In this document: positions 12,005-22,930 of the stretch, in pieces
How positions within the stretch are numbered: position 1 is the stretch's first letter
How the letters are laid out: each line of letters begins with the position of its first letter
Made by a program: the position numbers and the translations under genes
Notes under the pieces: generated by a model
What the model saw: the letters and a program-made list of their open reading frames with translations, nothing else
Database searches by the model: none
Told to the model about the DNA's origin: nothing
NCBI RefSeq assembly: GCF_905404315.1
Contig: NC_066286.1
Coordinates: 8,563,501 to 8,627,500, forward strand
From: Leptidea sinapis
Taxonomy: Eukaryota > Arthropoda > Insecta > Lepidoptera > Pieridae
Length of the DNA: 64,000 bases
Reading direction: 5' to 3'

Positions 12005-12028
12005 TACAGTATTTAAGGCAAGACTAAG
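12005..12028 (-). repeat. mariner right TIR
   Basis: TACAGTATTTAAGGCAAGAC followed by TAAG, complementary to the left TIR and followed by the target TA. Confidence 0.8.
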
Positions 12029-13612
12029 TATACATAAAACTTAAGTTATAACCTAAACTTTTCTCAAGTTAAACAATTTCAATACTAATTAGTTCAACTT
12101 ACATTTATCAATTCTGTCGAGCGTCCCGAGACGCACACGTTTTTCTTTGTTCTTAGGTACAAAAAAAATATTTTTATTTTACTTTAAACATTAATTGTAG
12201 AACCTAGTTTGCAAGTGGATAAAATTCATATTTTTTATGAGATCAACAAATAAGTCTAATTTAAATCAATGTTGTTATCAACATCTAATAAACTCAAAAG
12301 TTCATCAACTCGGTAAAAGCTCTACTACAAGTATATTAAATCAATTAAATCTACAAATACGATATGACTTTTTAATCTAACAATAACATTTTTACAGATA
12401 TAAGATCAGGGATCAAGCGAAATGCTGGACGTAGAAATAAATCACGACGCCGAAACATCTGGGAAGGGACTGCGTTTGAAAAGAAATGCGTTACCAGAAA
12501 AAATAATTTGCTTGGTGTCACGATTGATGGGATTATGAACTGTAACGGAGAGGACAACAAAAGAAATCAGTGCGAAATAACAGGAAGACACAATACCCAG
12601 TTATTTGCTTCTACCACAGCGTGCAGTAAATTTATTTATTACTAGCTGATTCCCGTGACTTCGTCCGCGTATATAAAGGCTTTTTAAAAATAATAAGCAA
12701 GTTTGGAATTGAAGATGATCTCATGTCCTATTCTTGTTCTGGTTCCCGTTTTCGCTCCCGTTCCTAACATGTTATATAAATCTAATTTCGAAGAAGATTG
12801 CTATGGCATCGACGTGAATTTCAGTTTTTCACAAATCCCTCGGGTTCCATGGTTGTTTCCGGGATAAAATGTAGCCTATGTCTTATCCCCAGCTCTAGTC
12901 TATCGCTGTTCCTAATTTCATCAAAATCGGTTCAGTAGCCCCAGCGTAAAAGCATAACAAACAAACTAACATTCACATTTTATAATATTAGTAGGAATGC
13001 AAACCACACTTAAAGTTAAATATTATCATATTGTTACATCGCGGATAAAAAGTTTATTAGAGTAAATAAATGTAAATACGCAAGATTTTATTCATTCGTC
13101 TTTGGCCTAAAGATTCATAAAAGATTCTACGTGCTATTTTACGTTGGTATACAAAAATAATATTGGTATAGAGAAGGCACATTTAATATCCAAAAATATT
13201 TATTGAAATAGCGTGTAATTAAATATCATTCAATTAGTTTTATACAATTGAAGAGAAATTATCACTTTACCTTAAAACTTGTATATAAATTGAAATTATA
13301 TTTATTTAATTCTTTTCCATTGGTTGTGGTTCGGTAGACATATGAGTTACAAGAGGCTTGGTAGCTGAAGTATGATACAAATGGTCTAGTTGACCAGCTA
13401 ACGTCAGAGTGTTGAATTCGCATCGTAAAAATTCACTTCAAAAATACTCAGTTGACTATTAGGTCATAGTCGCTGGCTAAATGGATTCCAAATCGTTTTC
13501 ATCCGCTAAGGAGTTTAGTACTAAAACTTTGTAAAAATAATACTACAAGAAATAAGAAAGACACTGGGATCACATAATCATCAACAAGTTTTTGTATTTT
13601 TTTATTAACATC
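12029..13612 (+). repeat. S block, copy 2
   Basis: Paralogue of 7462-8993, colinear but diverged, with an extra ~100 bp near 12240-12370 not seen in copy 1. Non-coding. Confidence 0.8.
12640..12995 (+). repeat. family E repeat inside S copy 2
   Basis: Orthologous position to 7963-8322, so it was present before S was duplicated. Confidence 0.65.
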
Positions 13613-13981
13613 AACACGAAGCGTATGTTACAAAGTTTTAAATATGCCATTGAGTGTCAAGATGTCACGCACTCAAGCATCTAATAGTTACCGTAATAAA
13701 AAAGCTATTGTTCTTAGATAGTGCGATATCTAGTTGGAGCACAGTGGAAACCAACCCTTTATCTAAGTATTCGTTGTTCATTAATTACATTTTGAATTTA
13801 AGGTAACAATAATTTTCTTTTTGTTGGAATGAGCGTCAAACATCACTAGGTGATACATAGTAAAGGAATAAAGCTGGTATTCATAATACTATAGAGGAAG
13901 ACAGATGATAAAAAAGTAGCATCGAAAACACTGAAAATAACTACAAGAGAATTATTAAATTATTTTGATAAAATAAAAATA
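13613..13981 (+). repeat. R block, partial copy 5
   Basis: AACACGAAGCGTATGTTACAAAG onward matches the start of R (9594 onward) until TTTGATAAAATAAAAAT, where similarity stops. It joins S copy 2 without any LINE, so it preserves the pre-insertion junction. Confidence 0.8.
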
Positions 13982-14653
13982 CCAACTAACGTGATAATCA
14001 AAATACGCAAACAAATTTCCACTGTAAATTCTATAATGGCAAAAAATAATAGCCCAACAGATTTCCGCATTTTAAGTTATTTCATCCTCCAGAGAACTAA
14101 AAGTTATAAAACAAAGCGCAGTACGGAATTGTTTTAAATTCAGCCATTACGAAACGAAACAAAAGAGTACGTAAACAACAAAGCGAGAAAGTTACAATTT
14201 TTTCGTTATTGCAGTATTTGCGGTATTGCTTGCCAACAACTCTGTGTATTTCAACAAATGGGACATTGAGGGGAATACAGAAACCCGAATAGTAGTGGAT
14301 AGTTTAGTTAAACGTGGTCTGTACAATAATAATTTAATATTTAGTAATCATCTTGTAAGATTTACTCAACAAATTATTAATTAAATGTTAATAATTAAAA
14401 GCTTACATAAAGTTACTTTCTATCTAGATAGCAAGCCTAGACACACGTGTGTAAATAATATGTAAAAATAATAACTTCAAAAACTCAAAAGTATAAAACA
14501 TCTTATTCAAATCTTATACCTAACACAGTAGTTCACAAACTATAATAATATCATCGACGTTAACAAAAATCTACATAATAAATGTTCACGCATCGAACTA
14601 AAGAAGAATTATGGTAATTTCATCATAATTCTCAGCGTACGTACATAAAAATA
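13982..14653. other. unassigned stretch
   Basis: AT-rich, no repeat match or gene seen. Confidence 0.4.
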
Positions 14654-14823
14654 CCTTGTGCGGTGTTTCCGGACCGATACGACATGGGTACCTTCAAAAA
14701 AATCGCGTACTCCTTTTTTAAAGGCTAGCTACCCGCCTGTGATTCCTCTCGTGTTGCAAAAGATTGTGGGCGGCGGTGATCACTTAACACCAGATCACCA
14801 TTACGCTCGTTTGTAAAAAAAAA
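14654..14823 (+). mobile_element. CR1-like LINE, 3' tail
   Basis: Last ~165 bp of the family: CCTTGTGCGGTGTTTCCGG, ATACGACATGGGTACCTTC, then GATCACTTAACACCAGAT and CGCTCGTTTGTAAAAAAAA. It is strongly 5'-truncated, as is normal for LINE insertions. Confidence 0.75.
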
Positions 14824-15365
14824 CCAATCAAATTGATAACCTCTTCCTTTTTGAAGTCGGTTAAAATAAATTGGTGACTCTCTCTAACTAGGCTAAAATT
14901 AGATACAAAATTACCTGTTGTTAACGTTCCTGAATTATCATGAATGTGCCTGCAGATTTTAATATTTATATTAATATTAATTATTATTTTATTAAGAATA
15001 GAATATCTAAGACATCGAATACACAAATTTAAAAAGAGAATAAATCCCAACCAGTTCTGGGCGAATATTGGACTCAAGTTATGACAGCTACAAATGTTAT
15101 CACAATACGACAAATATTTTCAAATATTAAACTTGACGAGAGCAATTCGTGTGAACAATGTATGAATATATAATGCAACTGTCTAGACAATATGCTGCTC
15201 TTGTTAAAAGACTGGTAATTTTAAAGTATTTTTTAAAAGTTAACTTTCGACCTTTCTCTGTAGAATAATAGTATTTTTAGCTTTGTCAAACTTCATGTTG
15301 TGCAGCAACGTACATGACGAGAGTCGTCAAACTTCAAGACATTGATAATTTCAAAAGCTGTACTA
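14824..15365. other. unassigned stretch
   Basis: No gene or repeat recognised. A 109-codon minus-strand frame at 14784-15113 overlaps the LINE tail and has no domain. Confidence 0.4.
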
Positions 15366-15571
15366 AGCGTGGCCTGCGGCAGTTCTAGTTTAGACTCAAA
15401 AGTGTAAAGGAAATGAAGGAAAAAGAGAAGAAGTGGAAAGTGATTCAGGAGAAGAAGGATATAGAAGAGAACTAGTGTTCAGCGAAGTTGAAGGTACCGC
15501 CGCCCAAAAGAGGAACAGCGGCAGACCAGCGAAGTGCAAGTTCAGAAAAAGTGAACGCAAATAAAGAATCG
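15366..15571 (+). repeat. repeat family G, copy 1
   Basis: Purine-rich block matching the complement of 35975-36204. Landmarks are AACAGCGGCAGACC.GCGAAGTGCAAGTTC, GTGGAAAGTGAT.CAGGAGAAGAAG and GGCAGTTCTA.TT. It is not coding in any frame. Confidence 0.6.
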
Positions 15572-15622
15572 TTCCTATAAGCGGAGTATTACTTCCAATC
15601 CCTGACCCACTATCGTGTCAAT

Positions 15623-15814
15623 ATGTTTCAGTCAAATTGTCAATTTGGCAATTTTCTCAGTAGATTCACAAAGCTAGCCCCATTCGCAGGCCAATCAATT
15701 TTTACATCTATGATACATCTACGTAAAAACTTAAATACAAACAGAAATAACCGTTACATGGATACCAGAAACAAAAGTAAACTTGAAGTTCCTATAGTTC
15801 GTCTTAACAAGTAG
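15623..15814 (+). pseudogene. LINE RT C-terminal fragment (family D-like)
   Basis: About 63 codons ending NRYMDTRNKSKLEVPIVRLNK then a stop. The 'TRN.KL..P..RL' pattern is the C-terminal signature also seen at 40553-40780 (HNVNTKNRHKL, MPTIRLSQVSKSF) and 21302-21420. It is a piece of the domain behind the RT palm, with no catalytic residues. Confidence 0.5.
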
Positions 15815-15849
15815 TTTATTATTCAAGGTTAGGTTAGTAGATTTAACAA

Positions 15850-16299
15850 AATGATTTGAAAATAGTTAATTTAATTTTGCTTTCATCTTCTTAAATATAT
15901 TCTTATATATTATAGCAAACCACTTTGACTAAAATGGCTTTTTAAACAAAATCCGAATAATATATTAGTACCTATTTAAGGACAATGTGTTAGGACCCAT
16001 AAAATTTTTATTTATTATTTATTTATTTACCTATAATTAAAGCAATAATATTGATTTGATTTAAGATTTACTAGAACTAGCTGTTACGTAAACAACTTAT
16101 TTAGCTGTTTATTATTTACCAGACTGTTCAACATCATTGGTAAATAATCTTTAGAGGTAACACAAGAAATTATTTAAATTTGAAAGAACGAGATCTCAAG
16201 TCAATATCCTAATATGCAAATATTATGGATTTAGCAGGTTATCAACTGTAAAGTAGATCCTGTAGAATGTAGACGATGCCACAATCTGAGAGTTAACCG
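15850..16299. other. unassigned AT-rich stretch
   Basis: Nothing recognised. Confidence 0.4.
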
Positions 16300-16565
16300 A
16301 TTGCTTCTTTTATAGGATTAAATAATGATACTTATATTGTACATACACAAAATTCTAATGAACATATTAAAGAATTGTAACTAAGAATAAAATATATTTT
16401 CTAATCAATAAAAGATTTTATTAATAAATATCCTTTCCTAACATTGTCATATTAATATGCATAAAATTTAAATAATAGCCTAAGCCTTTCTCAAGTTAAA
16501 CAATTTCAATATAAAATAGTTCAACTTCCTCTGTCGGGCGTTCCGAGACGCACATGATTTTTTAT
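16300..16565 (+). repeat. R/S junction, third copy
   Basis: AGGATTAAATAATGATACTTATATTGTACATACAC..AATTCTAAT..ACATATTAAAGAATTG and onward to GGGCGTTCCGAGACGCACA matches 7405-7635. It confirms that R directly followed by S is the ancestral arrangement and extends the duplicated locus to 16.5 kb. Confidence 0.7.
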
Positions 16566-16754
16566 GGATAGAATTTAAGGGGCTTCAACCAACAGACCCG
16601 AACGATACTCATATTAAATTTTAATCGTAGTGTATACGTGCTTCTAATATAACATGATATTAGAGACAATTCCATAGTCAAAGCGTATAAAATAATAATG
16701 AATTAAAATCATCAAAAACCTAAGTACATAACTTAATTTGACTTCGTTATTTCA

Positions 16755-17160
16755 AATCAAGTCAAATCAAAATCAAATTATTCACAAACAAATCAGTTTA
16801 TTCACGTAGGTCAAGGAAATGACACTTATGAATGTCAAAAAAAAAAAATTTTCTTATTGAATCTACCGCTACTTCGTAAAGGGTTGAGCTAATGAGAAGA
16901 AGTAGCAAGAAATTCATTGCCACTCTTTTATATCAAGATTTACATTCATATCGATTTACAAATCATTTCAATTACAATATAACATGTAAAATGTAAAATG
17001 ATGCAACAAACACACTCAAACATCAAATAGTCAATGTCTTACACGAGTAAGTCAAAAAAGTATATGTAAATTAATACAACAGTTATTGAGTACAGTAGCT
17101 GCATCATCTACATACACCATAAATAAATATATACATATTATTTTTAGTAAGGGTGAAGTT
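16755..17160 (-). repeat. family B, near-complete copy
   Basis: Reverse orientation relative to 39530-39880 and colinear along its length. Landmarks (plus strand) are GACACTTATGAATGTCAAA, AATCTACCGCTACTTCGTAAAGGGTTGAGCTAATGAGAAGAAGTAGCAAGAAA, CACTC..ACATCAAATAGTCAATGTCTTACACGAGTAAGTC and TGCATCATCTACATACACCATAAAT. A SINE-like retroposon tail (ATTTGATTTGATTT in the other orientation) is typical. Confidence 0.65.
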
Positions 17161-17227
17161 TGGACTTGTCTAAAGTTGTCAAGTTACTTGTCTTGTTAAA
17201 AGGAAAAATTATATATTACACCAGGTT

Positions 17228-17618
17228 TTTGAAGTGAAAACTTCTTTAGCATCTTTGTGATCTGAAAGTAGTTGAGACATAAATTCATAAGATTTAATTA
17301 ACGTGGGAGAAAATGAGATTGGAACCATTATACAGTGTTTTGGTACCAGGCGATCATAATTGAAGAAGAGATTGTCTTAAGTATGATGCGAGTATATCTT
17401 AATATATCCTGACGTCACCCGCACGATGTATATACAACAAACAGACCAGGAGAACATAAATATGGTAGGAGTGATAGTCATGCCTTTTATAGCGGTTGAA
17501 ATTATGTGTCATCCTAGCAACATGTACCAAGACTTTATATACAGTTTAGAGATTCATGCACAATGCAGGTTTCACTTCTGACATATTGTGTACTTTGTTA
17601 GCACGCATTTTTTTTTAA
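17228..17618 (+). repeat. repeat family C, copy 1
   Basis: Repeated at 18983-19332 and 46195-46577. Landmarks are TTCATAAGATTTAATTAACGTGGGAGAAAATGAGATTGGAA, GTTTTGGTACCAGGCGATCATA, CACCAGGAGAACATAA-like and CCTAGCAACATGTACCA. It is non-coding, about 350-390 bp, and its class is unknown to me. Confidence 0.7.
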
Positions 17619-17871
17619 ATAATATAAACCTTATTTGTACTATAAATAAGTAAAATGCTCTCAATAAAACTTCTTCAGATTTGAAACAAAAACGATTTGA
17701 GAATAGTGGTTTGATAAATGTTTATAATAATAATAATAATACTTTATTTCATTTTCTTTTACACTCACTGCAAATAACTTAAATTACTAAATGTACAATA
17801 TTTATTACATAATACCAATTATTTACATCTTTTTATCGCTAATTGTAATATTACATTGAACATTGAAAAAC

Positions 17872-17940
17872 GGTTTTGCAGTGATGTTAAAAGAGGTTTT
17901 GCAGTGATGTTAAAAGAGGTTTTGCAGTGATATTAAAAGA
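17872..17940 (+). repeat. 3 x 23-bp tandem repeat
   Basis: Three uninterrupted units starting GGTTTTGCAGTGATGTTAAA. The third has one G-to-A change. Confidence 0.9.
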
Positions 17941-17944
17941 CCTC

Positions 17945-17982
17945 TGACCCCGAAACTAGTTAAAACTGTATCTTCGGGGTCA
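17945..17982. repeat. hairpin, 10-bp perfect arms
   Basis: TGACCCCGAA (17945-17954) and TTCGGGGTCA (17973-17982) are exact complements around an 18-nt loop, directly after the 23-bp repeat. It could be part of a LINE 3' end; no partner motif is identified. Confidence 0.6.
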
Positions 17983-18050
17983 GTGATTCCTCGACAAATG
18001 ACAATGACAAACGAAACAAAATTAAAAAATAAAAATTAAATGTGAATGTA

Positions 18051-18075
18051 TGTGTGTGTGTGTGTGTGTGTGTGT
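18051..18075. repeat. (TG)n microsatellite
   Basis: About 12 TG units. Confidence 0.95.
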
Positions 18076-18149
18076 TTGAAACCTTTTATCGCTTCTCACT
18101 TGTTGAATGTCAAATAAATCTGAACTTCAAAATATTTTCTATCTGTTTA

Positions 18150-18500
18150 TTTACATCCGAGCGCATACCAACTGAGCCAACCGCCCGAGTGTAGCATCGA
18201 ACGTAAATTTCGGTGTGTCTTGTCCAAATTCCTAGGTTGTGGCTCTATCTACGGGATCCACTTTACAGTCGATATCGTCCTTCTCAACCATTATAATGCA
18301 TATTAGGAAATAGAATTAAGGCGTCACTTTTTCAAATCTAAACAATTTGTTATTTTTAATTGTTTGTTATTTTAGTAATATCCCTCACTTCTGGGATTAA
18401 TTATCAAATAAAATTGTTACATAATTTTATGGACGATCTCTCTTACCAACTGGGCCAACCTTTCGGTTGACGCATGGTTCGTGAATCTTGGATTGTTCAA
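18150..18500 (-). repeat. two tRNA-like A-box fragments
   Basis: On the minus strand TGGCTCAGTTGGTA (near 18165-18185) and TGGCCCAGTTGGTAAGAG (near 18435-18465) match the tRNA A-box pattern TRGCNNAGYNGG. No B box or cloverleaf follows, so these are more likely SINE heads than tRNA genes. Confidence 0.3.
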
Positions 18501-18982
18501 CTCACAGGTTGATCAGGTGGGTCAATAAATAATTATTTATTTTGAATAAGTTTACATCATAAATTTTGGTTAAGTAATGACAAAGTGAACAGAAATTGAC
18601 AGGAGTAATTTTTATTTTATTTGGAAGCCAATTAGCCAATTAGCCAATCCAATCAGAAGCAAATTAGATGCTTGAAATCATAGATGCTTCAAATCAAGCT
18701 AAAAACTTAGATTGAGCTAAAATACAAATCTTAACTACCTACACTCCCAATCAATCTTGAATCACACCATCTGAAAATGTTCATTCGGATTTATTTAACC
18801 AAAACTAAAACCGCTAAATGTGAACTCGCTATAGTATTATATAATACCACGAGTTTGTTGAGCTTATTGAATTTTATGCACATTTTCCAATAGTTGGACG
18901 TACTCCACCTGCGCATGTCTTAGTTCAGAATATAATCTTATTCGAAAGATGTAGAAAACTTAGATGGATCATAGACCAAAGA

Positions 18983-19332
18983 GACGGATACATAAATTCA
19001 TAAGATTTAATTAACGTGGGAGAAAATGAGATTGGAAGCATTATACAGTGTTTTGGTACCAGGAGATCATAGTTGAAGAAGAGATTGTCTTTAGTTTGAC
19101 ACGAGTATATCTTAATATATTCTGACGTCATGCGCACGATGTATATATACAACATACACACCAGGAGAACATAAATATGGTAACAGTGATAGTAAAGTAT
19201 TTTGTAGCGGTTGAAATCATGTGTTATCCTAGCAACATGTACCAGGACTTCATATGCAGTTTAAAGGTTCATGCACAATGCAGGTTTCACTTCTGACATA
19301 TTGTGTACTTTGTAATCACGCAATTTTTTTAA
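18983..19332 (+). repeat. repeat family C, copy 2
   Basis: Close copy of 17240-17618 in the same orientation 1.7 kb away. It starts at ATAAATTCATAAGATTTAAT and ends at GTAATCACGCAATTTTTT. Confidence 0.75.
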
Positions 19333-19504
19333 CGCAAGAAAACTTAGATGGATCATAGAACAAAAAGTACATAATATCGTTTTTTTTAAATATTATAACT
19401 GGGTGTAAACATTATTAAAAATGTTATTTGTTTAGAACTAAACTATTTAAGAATCAAAGTTAGTTAGCATACTGTTATTCTCATTAACTATATATAACAA
19501 TTAA

Positions 19505-19790
19505 CTAATACTTTCTTCTTACTTACCCGTGTAAGGCATTGAGTATTTAAGGTTTGAGTATTTTTGTTGCATCACTTTACTATATAATATTGCAATTGAA
19601 ATGATTTGTAGAACGATGAAGCAGTTAATTTTGATTTAAAAGGATTGCAATTCTTGCCAATTCTTCTCTATATAGCTCAAACTCATCAGAAGTGGTGGAG
19701 AGTGAAAAATAAAAGCTAACTTTTGATATTATGTAAGTGTCATTTCCATATTTGACAAACATGAATAAAGTGATTTGATTTTTTAATAGA
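19505..19790 (+). repeat. family B, diverged copy
   Basis: GTAAGGCATTGAGTATTTAAGG onward, with GTTGCATCA, AATTGAAATGATTTG and the tail TGTCATTTCC..ACAAACATGAATAAAGTGATTTGATTTT. Confidence 0.65.
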
Positions 19791-19924
19791 ACAGCTTAGG
19801 TTTGTAGAAGTTTCAAAAACATATTTTACGGCGTTGAGCACTTTTCTTGGGATGGGTATAAAATGTTAAGTTCGCGTCAGGACATCTGGCCTGAAAAATG
19901 ATACTTCTAGCTACCTTAATGATC

Positions 19925-20160
19925 ATACGGTCATTGGACGAGTGGTTGAATCATTGATTACGAAGCTGAAACACCGCGAGGTCGGGGGATCTAATCTTAG
20001 CCAAAAAATATTTTTATAGTTCATTATTGATGAAGGTTGATTTTGCTGAGAGATAAATTTTTTAATGTTAAATAATTGTAATAGTTCTGAAGAGTTAAAT
20101 TATTTATGTAATATAAATTGAAACTTTTGTGATGTTAAATAAATATTGTATTTAACCACA
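19925..20160 (+). repeat. tRNA-derived SINE candidate
   Basis: The head GGACGAGTGGTTGAATCATTGATTACG-AAGCTGAAACACCGCGAGGTCGGGGGATCTAATC has the length and layout of a tRNA-like promoter: an A-box-like GAGTGGTTGAATC and a B-box-like GGTCGGGGGATCTAA about 45 nt later. An AT-rich body follows. Internal Pol III control is inferred from family knowledge. Confidence 0.5.
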
Positions 20161-20198
20161 TCAATGCTAGTACTTTATACTGATAAATAAAGCAATTC

Positions 20199-20408
20199 GT
20201 GCGAAATTATTCCCTAACCATTCCAAAATATTCAAAAGTGCACAACGTTAATGTTCAAATTTTCACTTCTACCGGCACTCCCGGAGTGCAACCCGTTTTT
20301 TTTTCTTATTTGGTTAATAATCTGAGCAATACTTCAAATCATCGGAGTATTATTATAAGGTATTATAAAATTTGTGAACAAGTTTTCAAAAATTTGAAAA
20401 AATTATGA
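20199..20408 (+). pseudogene. possible LINE RT fragment
   Basis: A 69-codon frame with 'STGTPGVQP..FFSYLVNNLSN', which resembles the RT motif 'S.GVPQGS.LGPLLFL.F.NDL' with a small deletion. The match is weak and could be chance. Confidence 0.25.
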
Positions 20409-20629
20409 CATTTCTTCTTTGAATATTTATAATATCAAAAGTAATGAACACAATAAACTGATATAAACAGTTAATGTAGAATAAATTCTTAATTTGACTC
20501 TGTCTATATATTTTATAGGCAAAATGGTGAGATTACAGCGACACCTTTATAGAATCCCGATACATTTCCTTCTATACAGATTTTGAGTGAATATACATAC
20601 CTAGGTAAATGAAAATACTATTATGAGGA

Positions 20630-21440
20630 AACTAAATTCAAATTCAATTCTGTTTTTATTAAAAATAGGATATATGTATTGTTTTGAATGTCAAATACTA
20701 CCACCCATTCCAAAAGGTATGCCTTAGACATGAGAAGAACGGGAACAACAAACTCAACGGGCTTCTTTTTTTATATAAAAAACTAGCTGACCCAGCAAAC
20801 GTTGTATTGCCGGTATTAAAATCGCGATACAAAAGTAACTGTTAATTGTAGATGGGTGAAAATTTGAAGTTGTATGTATTTTTTAATGCCGACTCATAAT
20901 CAAACAAATTTAAAAAAAATGTAAAAAAAAATCGTGTGGTGGTCCACAAAAAAAAATAAGAAAATAAAATCTCCTTAACATTTAGGGGGATGAAAAATAG
21001 ATGTTGTCCGATTCTCAGACCTACCCAATATGCACTCAAAATTTCATGAGAATCGGTCAAGCCGTTTCGGAGGAGTTCAATGTTTAACACCATGACACGA
21101 GAATTTTATATATTAGAAAATAGTTACAATGTAAAATCGTAGAATAAAATTTATTATTAAATAGCCTGTGGGCGGACGCTCCATTCCCAATCTGTTATAT
21201 CATTAAAAAATTTATTTATGTTATTGTAATCTTTACCACACAATTGTTTTTAACAATTATTTTGAATTTCGTAATACATTTGTTTTTAACATTTTCTGAG
21301 ACTAACTAACTCGATTTAGCCGAGTAGTAGGCATTATAAGTTTATGTTTGTTCCTGGTGTTAACATTATGGATATGACAATTTCTAGCAAATTTACTTTT
21401 GTGCCTATGTACATATAGATACATGCATAACATTATCAAG
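20630..21440 (-). mobile_element. family D LINE 3' end, split by a family E repeat
   Basis: Read on the minus strand, the C-terminal RT codons (CHIHNVNTRNKHKLIMPTTRL, about 21300-21420) are followed by the 3' UTR. This is interrupted at 20775-21118 by a family E element and resumes with GCCCGTTGAGTTTGTTGTTCCCG at 20630-20770. The same order without interruption is seen at 40553-41045. It is a 5'-truncated copy and not functional. Confidence 0.65.
20775..21118 (+). repeat. family E repeat nested in family D
   Basis: ACTAGCTGACCCAGCAAACG to the TTATATATTAG end, with CAAAATTTCATGAGAATCGGT. TATATAAAAAA/TATATTAGAAAA-like flanks suggest a target duplication. Confidence 0.6.
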
Positions 21441-21453
21441 AATATATTTTTTT

Positions 21454-21741
21454 TATGAAAATAAGGGACAAGATGAACAGGACGTTCAGCTGATGGTAAT
21501 TGATACGCCCTGCCCATTATAATAATAAAATCCCAAAAAATCAGAATGGCACTACAACTAGCCTCGTCACCTTGAGACATAACAATGTGTTAAGTCTCAT
21601 TTGCCCAGTAATTTCACTAGATACGACGCCGTTCAGAACGAAACACAATAATGCTTACACATTACTGCTTCACGGCAGAAATAGGCGCCGCCTAGTACCC
21701 AATAATCCAGCCGGCATCTTGTGCAAAGAAGCCTCCCACTG
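21454..21741 (-). repeat. repeat family F
   Basis: Reverse copy of a family also at 35443, 36541, 38652, 42649 and 62938. Landmarks are GGACGTTCAGCTGATGGTAATTGATACGCCCTG, CACCTTGAGACATAA, CCCAGTAATTTCACTAG and CCGGCATCTTGTGCAAAGAAGCCTCCCACT. In the other orientation it ends with CCTTATTTTCATAAAAAA, so it is probably retroposed. Confidence 0.75.
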
Positions 21742-22109
21742 AATGATTTGTAGTTGTAAGTAAATAAAACTATTAACAATAATAAGATAACTTTTAACTT
21801 CAAACAACAATCTCCACCAGTGGTGAAAGAAATATTTGCACGTAATTCTAGCAAGATTGGTGCTACATTATGTCTCTAAGTATATAGTAATAATACCGCC
21901 GCTCACAATTTTTTGGTGTTTCTAGAATGAAAAGTGGTACGCAGTGTAATTGGCAGTTAGGTGAACGATTTATATTGTCGTGTCACTGTTAAAATATAAA
22001 AAAAACGCTCGGCTCAGGCGTAACGTGACACTTTTTTGTGCGTGCAGCCGGCCGGGGCGTTCATCGATTTATAAGACGTGATTACGTCAAAAAATAAACA
22101 TAACACTTT
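21742..22109. other. unassigned stretch
   Basis: Nothing recognised. Confidence 0.35.
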
Positions 22110-22300
22110 GTAACGTGTCAAATGAAGTAAGCAGCGGATGTCGAAGAGGTGGCGCTAGTGTAGCGCTATGAAGTGTGAGGCGAGTCGTGGAGGGTTGAGG
22201 AGAGGGGTGGCGAAAGTTAAAAGTTATAATTGTATAATCTGTACATAATACAGTTGTTTGTGTTGGAATTCTGTTTTAATTTACCGTAACTACTTTACAA
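22110..22300 (+). mobile_element. possible solo LTR or LTR end
   Basis: A GC-richer ~190-bp segment that begins TGTAACGTGTC and ends ACTACTTTACA (TG..CA). It is followed a few bases later by a TGGTGTAGTCCGCGC stretch where a primer binding site would lie. No second LTR, internal ORF or convincing target duplication is seen, so this is only a suggestion. Confidence 0.25.
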
Positions 22301-22835
22301 CTGATGGTGTAGTCCGCGCGCACCAACTTGTTAAGCCAGGCAGCGATGACTCGTGCTCTTCGTACAATTAACGAAATAGCCTCACAGACGGATCTCTTTT
22401 GTTGGACTCAGAGTGAATTCACGAATGTAGCATTATTTATAATATCTTATAAATTTTAAATATAAAAATGTAGAATTTTATAATGTACCTCTATCGCATT
22501 GGAATATTCTGTAATGATATTGTGTATTTTGATAAAATAAATAAATAATTTAAAAATAAAACTCAAAAGACGCAACTAGTGTCTAACAAAGAGTCTTGCA
22601 GGAAATCTCTTTCATTAGCAAAACACAAAAGACTTTATATAGCTGTATTTTTTCCGTAAATTGCCTATAAATTTATATTACGGCCACTCTGATTTGAAGG
22701 ACTGCGGGCTTTCAGATAAATAAGCTTCTTTGTTATTTAATTGCCTATGATTTATTTCTAGTTTTGTTATTTTTATATCAAATGTTTTTGTTTTAAGTTA
22801 ACATGGATTCTATAAATTTATTAAAAATATCGATA
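22301..22835. other. unassigned stretch
   Basis: No feature recognised beyond the possible LTR junction at its left edge. Confidence 0.35.
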
Positions 22836-22930
22836 AAACTTGCCACTTGTTCTCATTAAAGCTAGACCTTTTCTGATTTCATGTCATTTCCTTGACCCAC
22901 GTGTTATTCATGATTCGATTTGATTGCATT
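22836..22930 (+). repeat. family B tail scrap
   Basis: GCCACTTGTTCTCATTAAAGCTAGACC..TGTCATTTCCTTGACCCACGTG..ATTCGATTTGATT matches the 3' end of family B. Confidence 0.5.

Larger units (their letters stand above)
10898..12028 (+). mobile_element. mariner-like DNA transposon (maT-type candidate)
   Basis: An 1131-bp element bounded by inverted repeats, CTTAGTCTGGCCATAAATAC at the left and the complement of CTTAGTCTTGCCTTAAATAC at the right. A TA dinucleotide flanks both sides (10896-10897 and 12029-12030), as expected for Tc1/mariner transposition. It sits at the R/S junction. The interior is a decayed transposase. It is non-autonomous now. Assignment to the maT/DD37D group rests only on the 'DWPSSSPDLN.LDYDLWSVLE' signature and is tentative. 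Confidence 0.85.

Noticed and set aside
14784..15113. 109-codon minus-strand gene
   Set aside because: Starts in AT-rich DNA, overlaps a LINE tail, no domain or coding bias.
22110..22300. Confident solo LTR
   Set aside because: TG..CA ends alone are weak; no TSD or partner LTR found, so kept only as a low-confidence feature.
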